From contig SLCI01000156.1 of assembly GCA_007125875.1 (NCBI GenBank), forward strand, positions 1 through 29,716: a stretch of DNA of 29,716 nucleotides, in the 5' to 3' direction. Shown here piece by piece: positions 29,112 through 29,716 of the stretch. Each line of letters starts with the position of its first letter. Within the stretch, counting starts at the first letter, position 1. The translations under genes were made by a program, and so were the position numbers. Under the pieces are notes generated by a model, which saw only the letters and a list, made by a program, of their open reading frames with translations, was not told where the DNA came from and searched no databases. The DNA is from Kiritimatiellia bacterium (GTDB lineage: Bacteria > Verrucomicrobiota > Kiritimatiellia > SLAD01).

Positions 29112-29716
29112 TAGCGTTCCCGGACACGATAAAATCCGCGCGATTCCGTAACAGGGATTGTCGTAAGCCGCCCGTCGCCGCCGAGGACTTGACCGCCCGG
29201 CACGACCGTCCAGCTGTCGGGATCGGTCAGATCATCAGCGTATTCGACATCGTACTGCACGCCTGGCTCACTTTCCCAAGTTAGTTGGAACGCATTGGGT
29301 TGCATGCTGTCCCGTGATAACGTAGCTCCGAAGATCGGTGGCACGGTGGGATCACGTGGAACATACTCGCCTGCACTGCCGGCACCGGTTGCGAGGTCCA
29401 CCTCACTATATGATCCGGTAATCGTTTCATCATCCGGCTCGTAAATGTACGTGATGGTCCTGAACGCAAGGCTTAAGTGTTGCCGCGGACCCTGCGCTTC
29501 ACCTTCCCACTCAATCGCTTGCTCGGCTACCATCACTCCTTCCAACACTAAGCGTGATTGACTGGCACTGACATCGAGTACCAACTCGGCTGAGTCGAAG
29601 TAGGTTTCATCGATCACATCTTGCATCAACTGTGGGCTGGAGGGGCCGATCGGGCCAATGAATCCAAGCACCGCCACGGCTTCACCGACTTCCGGGGCAG
29701 AAAACTCATATTGCTC
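29111..29716 (-). CDS. C-terminal part of a secreted protein (5' end outside window)
   Basis: The frame stays open to the right edge, so the start is missing; about 201 residues are visible. The visible part is rich in beta-strand-like alternation and Asp/Glu/Thr. The last ~70 residues (about QLTWESEPGVQYDVEYADDL … RGFYRVRER) match the short C-terminal module, 'T-W-x-x-x-x-G-x-x-Y-x-V-E-Y-x-D-D-L…FYRV', common on secreted proteins of Verrucomicrobia-like bacteria (recollection). A glycine/proline-rich stretch (about GFIGPIGPSSP) precedes it. No catalytic motif is visible. The stop overlaps the methyltransferase start (TAATG). Confidence 0.7.
   Translation of the reverse strand, partial: EQYEFSAPEVGEAVAVLGFIGPIGPSSPQLMQDVIDETYFDSAELVLDVSASQSRLVLEGVMVAEQAIEWEGEAQGPRQHLSLAFRTITYIYEPDDETITGSYSEVDLATGAGSAGEYVPRDPTVPPIFGATLSRDSMQPNAFQLTWESEPGVQYDVEYADDLTDPDSWTVVPGGQVLGGDGRLTTIPVTESRGFYRVRER

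Overview
The window looks like a chromosomal stretch of a Gram-negative-type (diderm) bacterium with moderate GC content. It encodes a lipid A-type acyltransferase, a small outer-membrane barrel, a lipoprotein with a clear lipobox, an AsmA-type protein and MurJ. Several traits suggest the PVC group (Kiritimatiellota/Lentisphaerota/Verrucomicrobiota): a DUF4914 protein, a sugar-permease subunit with a giant periplasmic insertion, a secreted protein with a 'sequence-then-YRV' C-terminus, and GC-rich interspersed hairpin repeats. This placement is an inference; no rRNA or other decisive marker is present.

Region 1 (1-7100, mostly minus strand), read from right to left: lpxL/htrB-like acyltransferase, a PpiD/SurA-like membrane-anchored chaperone, an overlapping histidine-kinase/receiver protein with a degraded ATPase part, tRNA-Val(GAC) with a near-consensus promoter, a thrS lacking the TGS domain, infC, and an outer-membrane barrel gene closed by a strong terminator. 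The usual rpmI-rplT pair does not follow infC.

Region 2 (7100-11310, plus strand): murJ, an MpsC/DUF2294 protein starting directly at the murJ stop, then a promoter and a ~150-nt untranslated leader ending in an intrinsic terminator just upstream of a DUF4914 (PEPCK-like P-loop) gene, which has its own perfect 13-bp terminator.

Region 3 (11310-13830): a repeat-bearing intergenic stretch and an orphan MalG-like ABC permease on the minus strand. Its first periplasmic loop has been replaced by about 370 residues made of five related modules. This is the most unusual protein in the window.

Region 4 (13830-19390, plus strand): typA, an AsmA-like protein with 11-residue repeats and an acidic tail, an L-2-hydroxyglutarate oxidase, a repeat-filled gap, and a lysine 2,3-aminomutase. 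The gap carries a second copy of the ~155-bp element seen in region 3.

Region 5 (19370-24820): rsmB-like methyltransferase (minus strand), then on the plus strand a double-domain nucleoside-diphosphate-kinase-like protein, an aspartate/aromatic aminotransferase, a lipoprotein, and a MutY whose C-terminal domain keeps a complete Nudix box.

Region 6 (24800-29716, minus strand): a compact nucleoside-salvage operon (pyrimidine-nucleoside phosphorylase, purine nucleoside phosphorylase, cytidine deaminase) with overlapping genes; a short gap with a tandem GC-rich repeat; and a large SAM methyltransferase whose start overlaps the stop of a partial secreted-protein gene running off the right edge.

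Most genes are ordinary housekeeping genes. The points that deserve follow-up are the modular permease, the leader in front of DUF4914, the mobile-looking 155-bp element, the MutY-Nudix fusion, the double NDK and the synuclein-like tail of the AsmA protein.
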